A stretch of 64,000 bases of DNA from Prolixibacteraceae bacterium (GCA_019459525.1 JAIBEY010000084.1:31358-95357); one strand, 5' to 3'; shown: positions 16,306-26,220, counted from the first letter of the stretch. The notes: a model not told the origin generated them from the letters alone. Numbers and translations: made by a program.

Positions 16306-17553
16306 ATGAAAGTTTTCAAATTTGGAGGTGCCTCGGTTAGTTCTGCCGATGCTGTTCGTAATTCGGTCAATATCCTGACCATGTATCCCGGGAACAAGGT
16401 TTTGGTTATTTCGGCCATGGGCAAAACAACCAATGCACTCGAAATTGTTGCACGGAAATATTTCAATCAGGATCCTGAAGTCTGGACTATTTTTGAGGAA
16501 GTGAAAGCTTATCATGATGGTATCATTGCTGAACTTTGGGGTGAACCAACGGAACTTCCGGAGGTAGAAAAATTGTTTGATCAAATAAGCAGCCGCATAA
16601 AAGGAGAACGATCACTGAATTTTGATTACGAATATGACCAGATTGTTGCTTATGGCGAACTGATTTCGACACAGATTATCAGTCTTTATTTCAACAAAAT
16701 CGGGTTGAAGAACCGTTGGGTTGATGTCCGCAATTGCCTGAAAACCGATGATCAGTTCCGCGAAGGAAATATCAATTGGGAACTTTCGGTTCGATTGGCC
16801 AAACGGTTGTTTACGTTCGAATCGGAAGATTTATACATTACCCAGGGGTTCATTGGCGGAACGTTGACCAACCAAACCACTACACTGGGGCGCGAAGGTT
16901 CGGATTACACCGCAGCCATTCTGGCTAATTTGCTCGATGCCGAAGAGGTGAGCATCTGGAAAAATGTGCCTGGAATCCTGAATGCCGACCCCGACTTTTT
17001 CTCCAACACGCAAAAACTCGACGAATTATCCTACAAAGAAGCCATCGAATTATCGTATTCCGGGGCAAAAGTGATCCATCCGAAAACGATAAAACCACTT
17101 CAGAATAAAAATATTCCGCTGTTCGTAAAGTCGTTTCTCGAACCCGAAAAACCAGGAACGATCATCCACGCGGTAGAACATCCGCTGGAGCTGGTACCGG
17201 TTATCATTGTAAAAAAGAATATGGCCCTGATTACTTTGTCGCCAAACGATTTTTCGTTCATCAGCATCAACAGCGTTTCAGATGTGTTTAGCCTGTTTGC
17301 CAAATATCGCCTGAAAGTGGGACTTTTGCAGCAATCGGCGCTCGATCTTTCGCTGGCTTTTGACGAGCCAGAGCAAGGAATTGAAGGCCTGATCAGCCAG
17401 CTTCAGCAAAAATTTGAGGTCAAATACAACACCGGTCTCGATCTGGTAACCATTCGCTATTATTTACCCGAAACGGTAACACAAGTTTCGACCGGGCGCA
17501 AAGTTTATGTGGAACAAAAAAGCCGGAGAACCGCACGAATGTTACTGAAATAA
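16306..17553 (+). CDS. Aspartate kinase (monofunctional)
   Basis: Phosphorylates aspartate, the first step toward lysine, threonine, methionine and diaminopimelate. Amino-acid kinase domain: VFKFGGASVSSADAVRN at the N-terminus, YGELISTQIIS, FIGGTLTNQTTTLGREGSDYTAAILANLL (ATP and aspartate binding) and GAKVIHPKTIKPLQ. The C-terminal ~120 residues form an ACT-like regulatory region (ALITLSPNDFSFISINS). With 415 residues it is shorter than E. coli LysC (449), and the second ACT motif is poorly recognisable, so feedback control cannot be predicted. It lies alone, divergent from the PepSY gene. Confidence 0.95.
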   Translation: MKVFKFGGASVSSADAVRNSVNILTMYPGNKVLVISAMGKTTNALEIVARKYFNQDPEVWTIFEEVKAYHDGIIAELWGEPTELPEVEKLFDQISSRIKGERSLNFDYEYDQIVAYGELISTQIISLYFNKIGLKNRWVDVRNCLKTDDQFREGNINWELSVRLAKRLFTFESEDLYITQGFIGGTLTNQTTTLGREGSDYTAAILANLLDAEEVSIWKNVPGILNADPDFFSNTQKLDELSYKEAIELSYSGAKVIHPKTIKPLQNKNIPLFVKSFLEPEKPGTIIHAVEHPLELVPVIIVKKNMALITLSPNDFSFISINSVSDVFSLFAKYRLKVGLLQQSALDLSLAFDEPEQGIEGLISQLQQKFEVKYNTGLDLVTIRYYLPETVTQVSTGRKVYVEQKSRRTARMLLK

Positions 17554-17627
17554 TCTCTACTGAGCGCAGGTCACAGGAACTGGGTTTAAATGTCGCATTT
17601 TTACAATATCAGGAAAAACGGCTGAAC

Positions 17628-17635
17628 TACTTTTG
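17628..17635 (+). promoter_or_regulatory. -7 box of the VOC gene
   Basis: TACTTTTG, an exact TAnnTTTG match, 29 bp before the start of the VOC gene. Confidence 0.45.
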
Positions 17636-17663
17636 AATTGTCGAACTTAAAAAACAATGAACA

Positions 17664-18020
17664 ATGAAAAAGTTAATTACCTGGGTTGATATACCCGCAG
17701 TTGATTTTGACCGCGCTGTTAAATTTTACAGCAATCTTCTAAAATTAGACCTCGAAATTTTTGACTGTGACGAAGAAAAAATGGCCTGTTTCCCTTCCGG
17801 GGAAGGAGCTATTTCTTTAGCGCCTGGTTTTGTTCCTTCAGAAAATGGCCCGATTATTAATTTCAACTGCGAAAATGATCTGGATGGCGCAATTGATCGG
17901 GTCGTGCAGATGGGTGGAAAAATCGTTCACCCCAAAACTAAAATTGAAGTAGAGGGACGTGGATATTTTGCCCTTTTTATTGATTCGGAAGGCAATCGCC
18001 TTGGCCTTTACGGCGATTAA
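17664..18020 (+). CDS. VOC (glyoxalase/bleomycin resistance) family protein
   Basis: A 118-residue vicinal-oxygen-chelate fold protein of the small YaeR/PhnB-like type. The start MKKLITWVDIPAVDFDRAVKFYSNLL shows the first beta-alpha unit. GRGYFALFIDSEGNRLGLYGD is the second half-motif with the typical Glu/Asp metal ligands. Metal binding and substrate are not predictable, and such proteins may be enzymes or binding proteins. It stands between the aspartate kinase and an AraC regulator, with its own promoter and terminator. Confidence 0.88.
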   Translation: MKKLITWVDIPAVDFDRAVKFYSNLLKLDLEIFDCDEEKMACFPSGEGAISLAPGFVPSENGPIINFNCENDLDGAIDRVVQMGGKIVHPKTKIEVEGRGYFALFIDSEGNRLGLYGD

Positions 18021-18031
18021 ATTTGTTTTTG

Positions 18032-18073
18032 CGGATTACAACTTCTTTGCACTGAGGTTGTAATCCGTTCTTT
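18032..18073 (+). terminator. Terminator of the VOC gene
   Basis: Perfect 11-bp stem CGGATTACAAC / GTTGTAATCCG followed by a T-rich stretch; separates the VOC gene from the AraC regulator. Confidence 0.85.
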
Positions 18074-18114
18074 CTGGTTTATACCAATCATTCGATTTAC
18101 AATGAGCTGACTCA

Positions 18115-18927
18115 ATGGGATTTTACTTTGCCAAACCATCAACGCTTTTATCGCCCTACGTGAAACAATACTGGGGACTTGAAAACTGCCTGAAGCCGGG
18201 CGAGGAGCATATGCAGCGCATTGTTCCCAATGGGCTGATGGAACTCACTTTTTACCTGGGTGACAAACCTCAACTAATCAACCACCACCAGGAAGCACTT
18301 GCACACAGTGTTCTGTCGGGTCATTGCAACAGTCCATACGATTTGGTTGTTACCGGAAACCTTCAGCTATTTTCAGTATCGTTCAGGCCATTGGGCGCAT
18401 CCATGTTTTTTAATTTGTCCATGGGCGAACTCTTTGGCTGCCTCGCTCCGGCCCGGTATTTACTCAACGAGCATATCGACAGGTTGGAAAATTCACTTTC
18501 CGAAACAGCAGATTTTAACAATAAAGTCCGGCTGATCGAAGAGTTTTTAATCGACCGGCTAACTCAAAAGGATCATGCTTCAGGACAAAAAAGACTGAAA
18601 GAAAGCATCAGCCTGATCAACAAAAACAAAGGAATTGTGGAAGTAGATGTACTGGCTTCGTCGGCTTGCTGGAGCAGAAAACAATACGAACGAAACTTTC
18701 AGGAGATTGTGGGTACATCGCCCAAACAATTCATGCGGACCGTGCGGTTTCAACATGCGCTTCATTACAAAGGTCAATATCCGGAAACCAAGCTGGCCGA
18801 ACTGGCCTACGAATGTGGTTTTTTCGATCAGTCGCACATGATCAACGAGTTTCGCGATCTGTCGGGAGTAACGCCCAAACAATATTTCGCCGAATGCGAA
18901 CCCTTCTCCGATTATTTTTCGGAATGA
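18115..18927 (+). CDS. AraC-family transcriptional regulator (DUF6597 type)
   Basis: A 270-residue DNA-binding regulator. The N-terminal ~160 residues match the DUF6597/AraC effector domain (PSTLLSPYVKQYWGLEN, RIVPNGLMELTFYLG, FRPLGASMFF). The last ~90 residues form the two helix-turn-helix motifs of AraC (VDVLASSACWSRKQYERNFQEIVGTSPKQF, then LAELAYECGFFDQSHMINEFRDLSGVTPKQYF). The effector is unknown. It is in the same direction as the VOC gene but separated from it by a terminator, so it is probably transcribed independently; its target is not obvious. Confidence 0.92.
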   Translation: MGFYFAKPSTLLSPYVKQYWGLENCLKPGEEHMQRIVPNGLMELTFYLGDKPQLINHHQEALAHSVLSGHCNSPYDLVVTGNLQLFSVSFRPLGASMFFNLSMGELFGCLAPARYLLNEHIDRLENSLSETADFNNKVRLIEEFLIDRLTQKDHASGQKRLKESISLINKNKGIVEVDVLASSACWSRKQYERNFQEIVGTSPKQFMRTVRFQHALHYKGQYPETKLAELAYECGFFDQSHMINEFRDLSGVTPKQYFAECEPFSDYFSE

Positions 18928-18984
18928 AAGGCATTTATTTTTTGATCAATTACCTAAATAAAAGCACGTACACAGAAAAGGAAA

Positions 18985-19443
18985 CTATTTCGCCAGAATG
19001 TTGTCATCCGGCGATTTACTTTTGATGCTACTCAAAGCCTCTTTAATCAAAACTTGTTCTTCGTCAGCGTATTTCATCCAAGTCAGGCACCCATCGAGAG
19101 TACGAAAGATTTCGAGTTCCATTTTAAGCAGTTTTGCAATGGGCTTATAAATATTAAGCAAAAACTCCTGATTTGAAGTTTGGTACATGATACCAAGGCG
19201 AATTTTCTGCTTGAGGCTAACCGATTTTTTAAAGAATTCGACGTAATCCATTAAGTCCATTCGAAACCCGATGGCCAGGGAATCCCTAAAATCCATGATC
19301 ACATCGTAGGAGGAATCGTAAGCTTGATCTGCTATAAATTTCAAATTCAATTGTATGACATCATCAAGCTGAGTTTTTCCCTGAAAATTAGTCACAATCA
19401 GTCTCAGTTCGGGTAAAATCACATATGAGTTGAAATTTGTCAC
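18985..19443 (-). CDS. Conserved hypothetical protein (STAS-like size and pattern)
   Basis: About 152 residues with no clear motif. Alternating hydrophobic strands at the N-terminus (YVILPELRLIVTNFQG) and YDVIMDFRDS followed by a helix resemble the small SpoIIAA/STAS-like proteins of Bacteroidota, but the similarity is only by eye. No signal peptide or membrane segment. There is no ATG near the N-terminus. The ORF opens with TTG at 19449 and GTG follows at 19443; I chose GTG, with low certainty. It converges on the AraC regulator. Confidence 0.6.
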   Translation of the reverse strand: MTNFNSYVILPELRLIVTNFQGKTQLDDVIQLNLKFIADQAYDSSYDVIMDFRDSLAIGFRMDLMDYVEFFKKSVSLKQKIRLGIMYQTSNQEFLLNIYKPIAKLLKMELEIFRTLDGCLTWMKYADEEQVLIKEALSSIKSKSPDDNILAK

Positions 19444-19723
19444 AACCAAGTGTTTTTAAGTTGTATTAAGGTATAACATTTAATTCTTAAAATTTGATCA
19501 CTGCATTACAAATTAAATTACCTATTCGATATTTTGCTTCATCCCGACACAACTAACCACATCACTTTAAACCCATTAACGAATCACATTTATGAATAAG
19601 CAAACGATTTGAACTACGAAATGTACTTTCCTTACTTAAAATCACCTGAAACTTCCGGAAAAATAACTTCTTTTAATGACAACTTACAGCGATTAAAATT
19701 TGGCTAAATTATAAACACCTGTC

Positions 19724-21052
19724 ATGATAAAAATTGTATCTCAAATCATTACTATCGCTCTTTACACCATCGCTTTGATTCCATTCATCAGTTGTACAAA
19801 TGGAACTGCCAGCAGCGAGATATCTGAACCGCACCACAAGTTCGAGCTAAATATTCCGACGCAGGGCAACAGCTGGGTGATTGATAACCCATCTCAAAAC
19901 AGCATCGTAATAACCGAAAATGGCATTGAGCAATGGAACAATAGTTCCTCCGTAATAGCTACATTCTTTAAAACCACAACCACTGGGAAAATGCAAATAG
20001 GCATACGGGCCAAATCCATTACCGGCCCATCGAAGCTGAAAGTAAAATACAACAACAAAGAAGTTCTGGTTGAAGTGGCATCGAATACTCTAAAAGATGT
20101 TTATGTAGCAACCTTCGATGTAGTATCGGTAGGTTACCAGAAAATTGAATTGCATGGAGTTGAAAAATCGGGTGCTTGTTTTGCTGAAATCACCGACCTG
20201 TTGGTTGGTGGCGAGGTATGCCGGCAAAAAATATATTGGGTGAAAGACGATTTTTATTGGGGCCGACGTGGACCTTCTGTTCACCTGAATTATGAAATAC
20301 CTCAAAATAGTGGCAATATCAAATGGTTTTATAACGAAGTTTCTATCCCGAAAGGAGAAGATGTGTTGGGCTCCTATTTCATGGCCAATGGTTTTAACGA
20401 AGGTTATTTTGGCATTCAGGTAAATTCGGATACCGAACGCCGCGTTCTATTTTCGGTGTGGAGCCCATATACGACCGATGATCCAGGTTCTATTCCTGAT
20501 GACTACAAGATCAAGTTGCTGAAAAAGGGGTCAGGAGTCCATTCCGGAGAATTTGGAAACGAAGGTTCCGGAGGTCAAAGTTACCTGGTGTATAACTGGA
20601 AACCCGGAGTTAACTATCGGTTTCTGCTGAAGGTTGAACCTGCTGGGGGCAATACGACGGATTATACCGCTTATTTTTTTGATCCGCAAAAATCACAATG
20701 GGAACTGATTGCCAGTTTTCGGCGCCCTTATACCAATACGTATCTGAAAAGTCCGTATTCTTTTCTTGAAAATTTCATGACAGAAACCGGCCAGTTTGCA
20801 CGCAAAGGAAATTACACCAATCAGTGGGTGTGTAACACCAATAGTGTCTGGTTCGAAATGGTACGTGCCCGCTTTACAGCCGATGCCACTGCCCGCAAGG
20901 AATCTCGGATGGATTACTCCGGAGGTATTGAAAATGGTGTTTTTTATCTGAAAAACTGTGGGTTCTTTAGTGAAACAACCCCATTGGATATTTACTTCAA
21001 TCGAACTGCAACCGGAATGTCGCCGGATATCGATTTCAGCAAGCTTCCGTAA
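19724..21052 (+). CDS. DUF5077/DUF3472-domain lipoprotein
   Basis: A 442-residue exported protein. The N-terminus is a lipoprotein signal peptide ending in a lipobox-like FISC (Cys near residue 25). Residues ~35-170 resemble the DUF5077 carbohydrate-binding-like domain. The C-terminal part matches DUF3472 (FYWGRRGPSVHLNYEIP, YFGIQVNSDTERRVLFSVWSPY, GSGGQSYLVYNWKPG), a family common in Bacteroidota and plants near glycan genes and of unknown activity. Probably at the cell surface. It stands alone, with a 270-nt upstream region and tRNA-Arg downstream on the opposite strand. Confidence 0.85.
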   Translation: MIKIVSQIITIALYTIALIPFISCTNGTASSEISEPHHKFELNIPTQGNSWVIDNPSQNSIVITENGIEQWNNSSSVIATFFKTTTTGKMQIGIRAKSITGPSKLKVKYNNKEVLVEVASNTLKDVYVATFDVVSVGYQKIELHGVEKSGACFAEITDLLVGGEVCRQKIYWVKDDFYWGRRGPSVHLNYEIPQNSGNIKWFYNEVSIPKGEDVLGSYFMANGFNEGYFGIQVNSDTERRVLFSVWSPYTTDDPGSIPDDYKIKLLKKGSGVHSGEFGNEGSGGQSYLVYNWKPGVNYRFLLKVEPAGGNTTDYTAYFFDPQKSQWELIASFRRPYTNTYLKSPYSFLENFMTETGQFARKGNYTNQWVCNTNSVWFEMVRARFTADATARKESRMDYSGGIENGVFYLKNCGFFSETTPLDIYFNRTATGMSPDIDFSKLP

Positions 21053-21185
21053 CACATTGAATTAATGTCAGTTTAATCAACTTCGTAATAAATATCAGAA
21101 ACTTACTCAAAAACTTCTTTCAAGAGCCCTGAAAGCATATCCATCGTTCCGGACATCAGCATTCAAAAACAAAACCTCCTGACAT

Positions 21186-21233
21186 AAAAAAAGCAAAACT
21201 CTGTAAATAAAGTTATTACAAAGTCTTGCTTTT
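21186..21233 (-). terminator. Terminator after tRNA-Arg
   Basis: On the minus strand, AAAGCAAGACTTTGTAA pairs with TTTACAGAGTTTTGCTTT (mismatches at G/T positions) and runs into a T-tract, directly 3' of the tRNA. Confidence 0.75.
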
Positions 21234-21236
21234 CAG

Positions 21237-21308
21237 TAGTCTCACCGGGAATCGAACCCGGATCTACGGTTTAGGAAACCGCTATTCTATCCGTTGAACT
21301 ATGAAACC
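21237..21308 (-). tRNA. tRNA-Arg (anticodon CCT)
   Basis: Full cloverleaf on the minus strand: acceptor GGTTTCA / TGAGACT with discriminator A, D-arm GTTC/GAAT, anticodon stem GCGGT/ACCGT with loop TTCCTAA giving anticodon CCT (reads AGG), and T-arm CCGGG TTCGATT CCCGG. CCA is not encoded. It sits alone between the DUF3472 gene and the sdh operon, with no integrase nearby. Confidence 0.95.
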
Positions 21309-21688
21309 ATTTTCCAAAATCTTGAGTTACGAATTTTGAGTCTCGAATAAAGCCTCATTCTGCGTTTCTCCGGAAATGGAACATTCCATTTTCTTTTCTG
21401 CGGAGCTTTGAGCCTTTACGGCAATTTTCAAATCCGCTGCAAAAATATGCAAATATGCTGTTTATGCAAAAACCGGCCAACATATTTTTCAGTGGTGTGC
21501 AGGTCGCTTGTAATCGGCCAATCTTAACATTATACAAACTTGATCGATTTATATCGCGCAGTTTCTGCTTAGAAACATTATAAATTAGTTATTTTACACT
21601 TCTTTTTATTGTATGTGATGCCCGTTAACTCTACTTTTGTGGCACGAATAAAAATGAATCAATTATTAAAATAAAAATCTGTTATTCT
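21309..21688. other. Intergenic region between tRNA-Arg and sdhC
   Basis: About 380 bp with no convincing gene. The 60-codon minus-strand ORF here lacks any recognisable start context or composition. The region holds the upstream side of the tRNA and the sdh promoter at its right end; otherwise I see nothing. Confidence 0.6.
21609..21639 (+). promoter_or_regulatory. Promoter of sdhCAB
   Basis: TTG at 21609-21611 and TACTTTTG at 21632-21639 with a 20-nt spacer closely match the Bacteroidota consensus. Predicted start near 21646, about 43 nt before sdhC. Confidence 0.65.
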
Positions 21689-22399
21689 ATGAGCAATTTA
21701 CTGACTGCCTCTATTGGACGGAAACTCCTGATGAGTGTTTCAGGTTTGTTCCTGATTTTGTTCCTCCTGGTGCATTTAACGCTGAATTCGTTCCTGCTGC
21801 TTGATAGCTGCATGGGATTTGAAGAAGGCCAGCTATTTAATGCCGGGGTTCATTTTATGGGAACCAACCCATTAATTAAAGTCATTGAGCCCTTACTGGC
21901 TTTAGGATTTGTTGTGCACATTGTTTATTCATTAATTCTGACCCTTCAGAACATGAAAGCACGTGGTTCACAAAGTTATGCTTCGGGCAAAAAAACTACT
22001 GGTGTCGAATTCGCATCCCTCAACATGTTTCCACTGGGTATTGCTATTTTTGCTTTCCTGGTCATCCACATCATTAACTTCTACATGAAAATGAAAGGTT
22101 TCATTCACTGGGAAGGTGGCGAAGTTGAATTCCCATTCTTTGGTGCAATGGCAAAAGGCGAAAATGCGTATGCTTTGGTCAACGAAACATTTCAAAACCT
22201 GTCAATCGTTCTTATTTACATTGTTGGTTCGGTAGCCCTTGCTTTTCACCTGGCTCACGGATTCTGGTCTGCTTTCCAGACTATTGGCTGGAACAATACC
22301 ATTTGGATGCCTCGCCTGAAAGTAATCAGTAATGTTGTTGCCATTATTTTAGGTGGTGGTTTTACTGTAATTGCACTGGGCCAATACCTGTTTTTCTAA
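21689..22399 (+). CDS. sdhC: Succinate dehydrogenase/fumarate reductase cytochrome b subunit
   Basis: Membrane anchor of the succinate:quinone oxidoreductase, 236 residues, of the single-subunit five-helix di-haem type found in Bacteroidota and related to Wolinella FrdC and Bacillus SdhC. Helices are visible near 10-30, 65-85, 105-130, 165-190 and 210-235. His residues suited to haem ligation occur in FLLVHLTLN, LGFVHIVYS, FLVIHIINFY and LAFHLAHGFWSAFQTIGWN. First gene of sdhCAB, with 17 nt to sdhA. Whether the complex works mainly as a dehydrogenase or a fumarate reductase is not decidable from sequence. Confidence 0.94.
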   Translation: MSNLLTASIGRKLLMSVSGLFLILFLLVHLTLNSFLLLDSCMGFEEGQLFNAGVHFMGTNPLIKVIEPLLALGFVVHIVYSLILTLQNMKARGSQSYASGKKTTGVEFASLNMFPLGIAIFAFLVIHIINFYMKMKGFIHWEGGEVEFPFFGAMAKGENAYALVNETFQNLSIVLIYIVGSVALAFHLAHGFWSAFQTIGWNNTIWMPRLKVISNVVAIILGGGFTVIALGQYLFF

Positions 22400-22416
22400 T
22401 TCTTAATAACTGAAAC

Positions 22417-24357
22417 ATGAGTAAATTGAATGCAAGGATTCCTGAAGGGCCTCTGGCTCAAAAATGGACCAATTATAAAGATCACCAGAAACTGGTGAAC
22501 CCTTCCAACAAACGCAAACTGGATGTAATCATTGTTGGTACCGGTTTGGCCGGCGCTTCGGCAGCTGCTTCGCTTGGCGAAATGGGGTTCAATGTTAAAA
22601 ACTTTACTATTCAGGATTCACCACGCCGCGCGCACTCGATTGCCGCTCAAGGTGGTATCAATGCTGCAAAAAACTATCCAAACGACGGTGACTCTGTTTT
22701 CCGTTTGTTTTACGATACCATTAAAGGTGGTGACTACCGTGCACGCGAAGCCAACGTTCACCGTTTGGCCGAAGTAAGTAACCTCATCATCGACCAGTGC
22801 GTGGCTCAGGGAGTTCCATTTGCCCGCGAATACGGTGGCTTGCTCGATAACCGTTCATTCGGTGGAGCACAGGTAAGCCGTACGTTCTACGCAAAAGGAC
22901 AAACCGGTCAGCAGTTGTTGCTGGGCGCTTACCAGGCGCTGATGCGTCAGGTAAATCTGGGAACCGTAACTATGCACACCCGCACCGAGTTGGTTGACAT
23001 CGTAATTGTTGATGGTAAAGCCCGCGGTATTATTGCCCGCGATTTGGTTACCGGCGAACTGCAACGCCATTTCGGACATGCAGTGGTTCTGGCTACCGGA
23101 GGCTACGGAAATACATTCTTCCTTTCAACCAACGCGATGGGATCAAACGGATCGGCTGCCATTAAAGCTTACCACAAAGGCGCTATGTTTGCCAATCCAT
23201 GTATGGCCCAAATTCACCCAACCTGTATTCCGGTTCACGGCGAAAATCAAAGTAAACTGACATTGATGTCGGAATCGCTGCGTAACGATGGACGCATCTG
23301 GGTTCCGAAAAAGAAAGAAGATGCCGAAGCCATTCGCAACGGAAAACTAAAACCGACACAAATTGCTGAAGAAAACCGCGATTACTACCTCGAACGTCGT
23401 TACCCGGCATTCGGTAACCTTGTTCCCCGCGACGTTGCTTCACGCGCTGCCAAAGAACGTTGCGATGCCGGTTTCGGCGTTGGTGCAACCGGATTGGCTG
23501 TTTACCTCGATTTCAAATCGTCGATCGAACGTTTGGGACAAAAAACCATTGAGGCCCGCTACGGAAACCTCTTCCAGATGTACGAAAAAATTGTTGACGA
23601 AAATCCATACGAAACACCGATGATGATTTATCCGGCTATCCACTACACCATGGGTGGTATCTGGGTTGATTACGAATTACAAACAACCATCCCCGGATTG
23701 TTCGCTGCCGGCGAGGCCAACTTCTCCGATCACGGAGCAAACCGTTTGGGAGCTTCGGCATTGATGCAGGGATTGGCCGACGGCTATTTCGTATTGCCAT
23801 ACACCATTCAGAATTATCTGGCTGATGATATCGCAGTAAAACGAATGACCACCAACGAGCCTGAATTTACTGAAGCCGAAAAAGCGGTAAAAACCCGTTT
23901 CGAGAAGCTGATGAACATTAAGGGAAATCGTTCGGTTGACAGCCTGCACAAGGAACTTGGTTTGGTGATGTGGGATTTCGTTGGAATGGGTCGCAATAAA
24001 GAGGGTTTGCAAAATGCCATCGACAAAATTGCAGCCATTAAAAAAGAATTCTGGAGCAACGTGCGTATTCCTGGTAACACAACCGGAATGAACATTGAAC
24101 TGGAAAAAGCCAGCCGTTTAGCCGACTTCATCGAAATTGGCGACCTGATGGCCCGCGATGCACTGAACCGCGATGAATCGTGCGGAGGTCACTTCCGCGA
24201 AGAATACCAGACTCCCGAAGGCGAAGCACTTCGTCAGGACGACAAATTTGCATACGTTTCCTGCTGGGAATTCAAAGGCAACGATGTTACTCCTGAACTT
24301 CACAAGGAAGCTTTGGTTTACGAAAGTGTAAAAATGGTTCAGCGTAATTACAAGTAA
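22417..24357 (+). CDS. sdhA: Succinate dehydrogenase/fumarate reductase flavoprotein subunit
   Basis: Catalytic flavoprotein (646 residues) oxidising succinate or reducing fumarate at the cytoplasmic face. FAD-binding [20 protein letters not shown] lies near residue 39, the covalent-FAD His motif [18 protein letters not shown] near 69, and active-site regions [27 protein letters not shown]-like ([17 protein letters not shown]) and [12 protein letters not shown] follow. The C-terminal FAD contact is [29 protein letters not shown]. Middle gene of the operon, 24 nt before sdhB. Codon use is more C/G-rich at third positions than its neighbours, in keeping with high expression. Confidence 0.97.
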   Translation: MSKLNARIPEGPLAQKWTNYKDHQKLVNPSNKRKLDVIIVGTGLAGASAAASLGEMGFNVKNFTIQDSPRRAHSIAAQGGINAAKNYPNDGDSVFRLFYDTIKGGDYRAREANVHRLAEVSNLIIDQCVAQGVPFAREYGGLLDNRSFGGAQVSRTFYAKGQTGQQLLLGAYQALMRQVNLGTVTMHTRTELVDIVIVDGKARGIIARDLVTGELQRHFGHAVVLATGGYGNTFFLSTNAMGSNGSAAIKAYHKGAMFANPCMAQIHPTCIPVHGENQSKLTLMSESLRNDGRIWVPKKKEDAEAIRNGKLKPTQIAEENRDYYLERRYPAFGNLVPRDVASRAAKERCDAGFGVGATGLAVYLDFKSSIERLGQKTIEARYGNLFQMYEKIVDENPYETPMMIYPAIHYTMGGIWVDYELQTTIPGLFAAGEANFSDHGANRLGASALMQGLADGYFVLPYTIQNYLADDIAVKRMTTNEPEFTEAEKAVKTRFEKLMNIKGNRSVDSLHKELGLVMWDFVGMGRNKEGLQNAIDKIAAIKKEFWSNVRIPGNTTGMNIELEKASRLADFIEIGDLMARDALNRDESCGGHFREEYQTPEGEALRQDDKFAYVSCWEFKGNDVTPELHKEALVYESVKMVQRNYK

Positions 24358-24381
24358 TGGCTTTTTAAAAGGACATCAATC

Positions 24382-25137
24382 ATGGAAAAAAACATAAATA
24401 TCACACTTAAAGTATGGCGTCAGAACGGTGCTAAAGCAAAGGGCCGTTTCGAAACCTACAAAGTTGACAACGTGTCAACTGGCAGCTCATTTCTCGAAAT
24501 GCTTGATATGCTGAATGAGCAGCTCATCAATGAAAATAAAGAACCTGTTGCTTTCGACCACGATTGCCGCGAAGGGATCTGCGGAATGTGCTCGTTGTAC
24601 ATCAACGGCCGCCCACACGGACCAGACGATGATGTAACTACTTGTCAGTTGCACATGCGTAAGTTCAAAGACGGGCAGACCATTACCATCGAGCCCTGGC
24701 GTTCGGCTGCGTTCCCGGTGATTCACGATTTAATCGTTGATCGTCGAGCTTTCGATAAAATTATTGCTGCTGGTGGTTACGTTTCAGTAAATACAGGTGG
24801 AGTTCCTGATGCCAATGCTATCGCCATTCCAAAACCTGATGCCGACGAAGCCATGGATTCAGCTTCTTGTATTGGTTGCGGTGCCTGCGTTGCAGCTTGT
24901 AAAAACGGATCGGCTATGTTGTTCGTTTCAGCAAAAGTTAGCCAGTTGGCTTTGCTGCCACAAGGACGTGTTGAAGGCGCCCGCCGTGCCAAAGCGATGG
25001 TTGCAAAAATGGACGAACTGGGTTTTGGTAACTGCACCAACACCGGCGCCTGCGAAGTGGAATGCCCGAAAAACATTTCATTATCGAACATCGCCCGCCT
25101 CAACCGCGAATTTTTATACGCCAAACTACAGGATTAG
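24382..25137 (+). CDS. sdhB: Succinate dehydrogenase/fumarate reductase iron-sulfur subunit
   Basis: Electron-transfer subunit (251 residues) linking FAD to the haems. The plant-type [2Fe-2S] site is [15 protein letters not shown] with a later Cys in TTCQLHM (residues ~55-93). The bacterial ferredoxin part has [15 protein letters not shown] (near 158) and [16 protein letters not shown] (near 214) for the [4Fe-4S] and [3Fe-4S] clusters. Last gene of sdhCAB, closed by a strong terminator. Confidence 0.97.
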   Translation: MEKNINITLKVWRQNGAKAKGRFETYKVDNVSTGSSFLEMLDMLNEQLINENKEPVAFDHDCREGICGMCSLYINGRPHGPDDDVTTCQLHMRKFKDGQTITIEPWRSAAFPVIHDLIVDRRAFDKIIAAGGYVSVNTGGVPDANAIAIPKPDADEAMDSASCIGCGACVAACKNGSAMLFVSAKVSQLALLPQGRVEGARRAKAMVAKMDELGFGNCTNTGACEVECPKNISLSNIARLNREFLYAKLQD

Positions 25138-25160
25138 TCTAATCGCTCACATTAATTATA

Positions 25161-25197
25161 AAGGCTCCGGAGATTCATTTCTTCGGAGCTTTTTTTA
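25161..25197 (+). terminator. Terminator of the sdh operon
   Basis: GCTCCG / CGGAGC stem followed by eight T, 27 nt after the sdhB stop. Confidence 0.85.
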
Positions 25198-25479
25198 TGC
25201 TTTTGTCGAATCTCCTGACCTTCAAATTATTGATTTTACCATTAAAAAAAGATCTTTTTACCTTCCTGATAACCAAAAACATACGGTTTAAGCGCCAAAA
25301 ACAGGTAGTTTATAAGCAATGTGCTGTTGATATCTCTTCGGTAAAAATTCACAACAATCAATATATCAACAAATTAGATGGTCTTTTAAACAATTGAATG
25401 TTGATTAGTTATTTTGCGAAGATCGGAATAATGTACAGCGAATTTGTATATTCGCAATAGTGTACCTAAAATCCACAAT
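25198..25479. other. Intergenic region upstream of the 25480 gene
   Basis: About 280 AT-rich bases with no credible gene. At the right end GCGAAT-TTGTAT-ATTCGC (25438-25455) is an inverted repeat that contains TATATTCG, a one-mismatch -7 box for the next gene. Confidence 0.5.
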
Positions 25480-26214
25480 ATGCCTTACAGGAGATTACCG
25501 AATACAGATGTGGCAAGGCTTCGCGCCATAGAAGCCGGACTGGAACTTGGTAAAAGAACAGCATTAACGAAACTGGCATTCAGCCAGCAAACACTCGAAA
25601 AATTGCAGATATTTTATCCGCATTTTTTGGGCGCCATCCGTCAGTTGAATCTCTCCAAGCAAAATCAGTTCGACCGTTCCAAGGAGTATGGCGAAATTTT
25701 CAGGAAAGCAAAATTGTATTTATCCCATTTTCTTCAGGTGGTGAACTTTGCCATTTTACGCGGCGAAATGAAACCTGAAGTCATTGAATTTTATGGGTTA
25801 AAAGCAAATTCGAAAGCTACGCCTCCCCTCAACCTGGAAGCGAATGTTTTAACCTGGGGCGAACGGATTATTGACGGCGAACAAAAACGGATTATGAAAG
25901 GCGGAAGCCCGATTTACAGCCCATCGATAGCGCTGGTAAAAGTACACTACGAAGAATTTAAAGATGCCTACCGTCACCAAAAAATGCTTCAGAATATTAC
26001 CAACCGTGCCTCAACAAAAGTTGCTGAGTTGCGCGAGCAGGCTGATGAGCTGATCCAGACGATGTGGAATGAAGTTGAAAACTCGATGGTTCATCTTTCT
26101 GATGATGAAAAAAGGGAAAAAGCTTCGGAATACGGGATCGTTTACGTTTACCGTGCTTCTGAACAAAAGAAAATGGAAATCGAAAACTTACAGCAAAGTA
26201 TTGTCTTTTCTTAA
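25480..26214 (+). CDS. Conserved hypothetical protein, helical, function unknown
   Basis: A 244-residue soluble protein, not recognised by domain. It opens with MPYRRLPNTDVARLRAIEAG and has long amphipathic helices. A helical/coiled-coil region near residues 165-220 (KMLQNITNRASTKVAELREQADELIQTMWNEVEN) is rich in Glu, Lys and Gln. No signal peptide, membrane segment or Cys cluster. This kind of protein is common in Bacteroidota genomes. I chose the ATG at 25480 instead of the track start at 25444, because the -7-like box lies inside the longer ORF and the shorter start matches the sharply coding-like region. Monocistronic and convergent with a CPBP protease. Confidence 0.75.
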   Translation: MPYRRLPNTDVARLRAIEAGLELGKRTALTKLAFSQQTLEKLQIFYPHFLGAIRQLNLSKQNQFDRSKEYGEIFRKAKLYLSHFLQVVNFAILRGEMKPEVIEFYGLKANSKATPPLNLEANVLTWGERIIDGEQKRIMKGGSPIYSPSIALVKVHYEEFKDAYRHQKMLQNITNRASTKVAELREQADELIQTMWNEVENSMVHLSDDEKREKASEYGIVYVYRASEQKKMEIENLQQSIVFS

Positions 26215-26220
26215 TAAAAA

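Noticed and set aside
19621-19707. 28-codon ORF before the DUF3472 gene (MYFPYLKSP...)
   Set aside because: No ribosome site, no similarity I recognise, and it lies in the leader of the next gene. Possible but unsupported.
21237-21308. tRNA-Arg as an integration site
   Set aside because: No integrase, direct repeat of the tRNA end or foreign genes flank it.
21355-21537. 60-codon minus-strand ORF near tRNA-Arg
   Set aside because: No start context and non-coding composition; the region looks intergenic.
24797-25291. 164-codon plus-strand ORF overlapping sdhB
   Set aside because: It overlaps the Fe-S subunit in another frame and has no family features.
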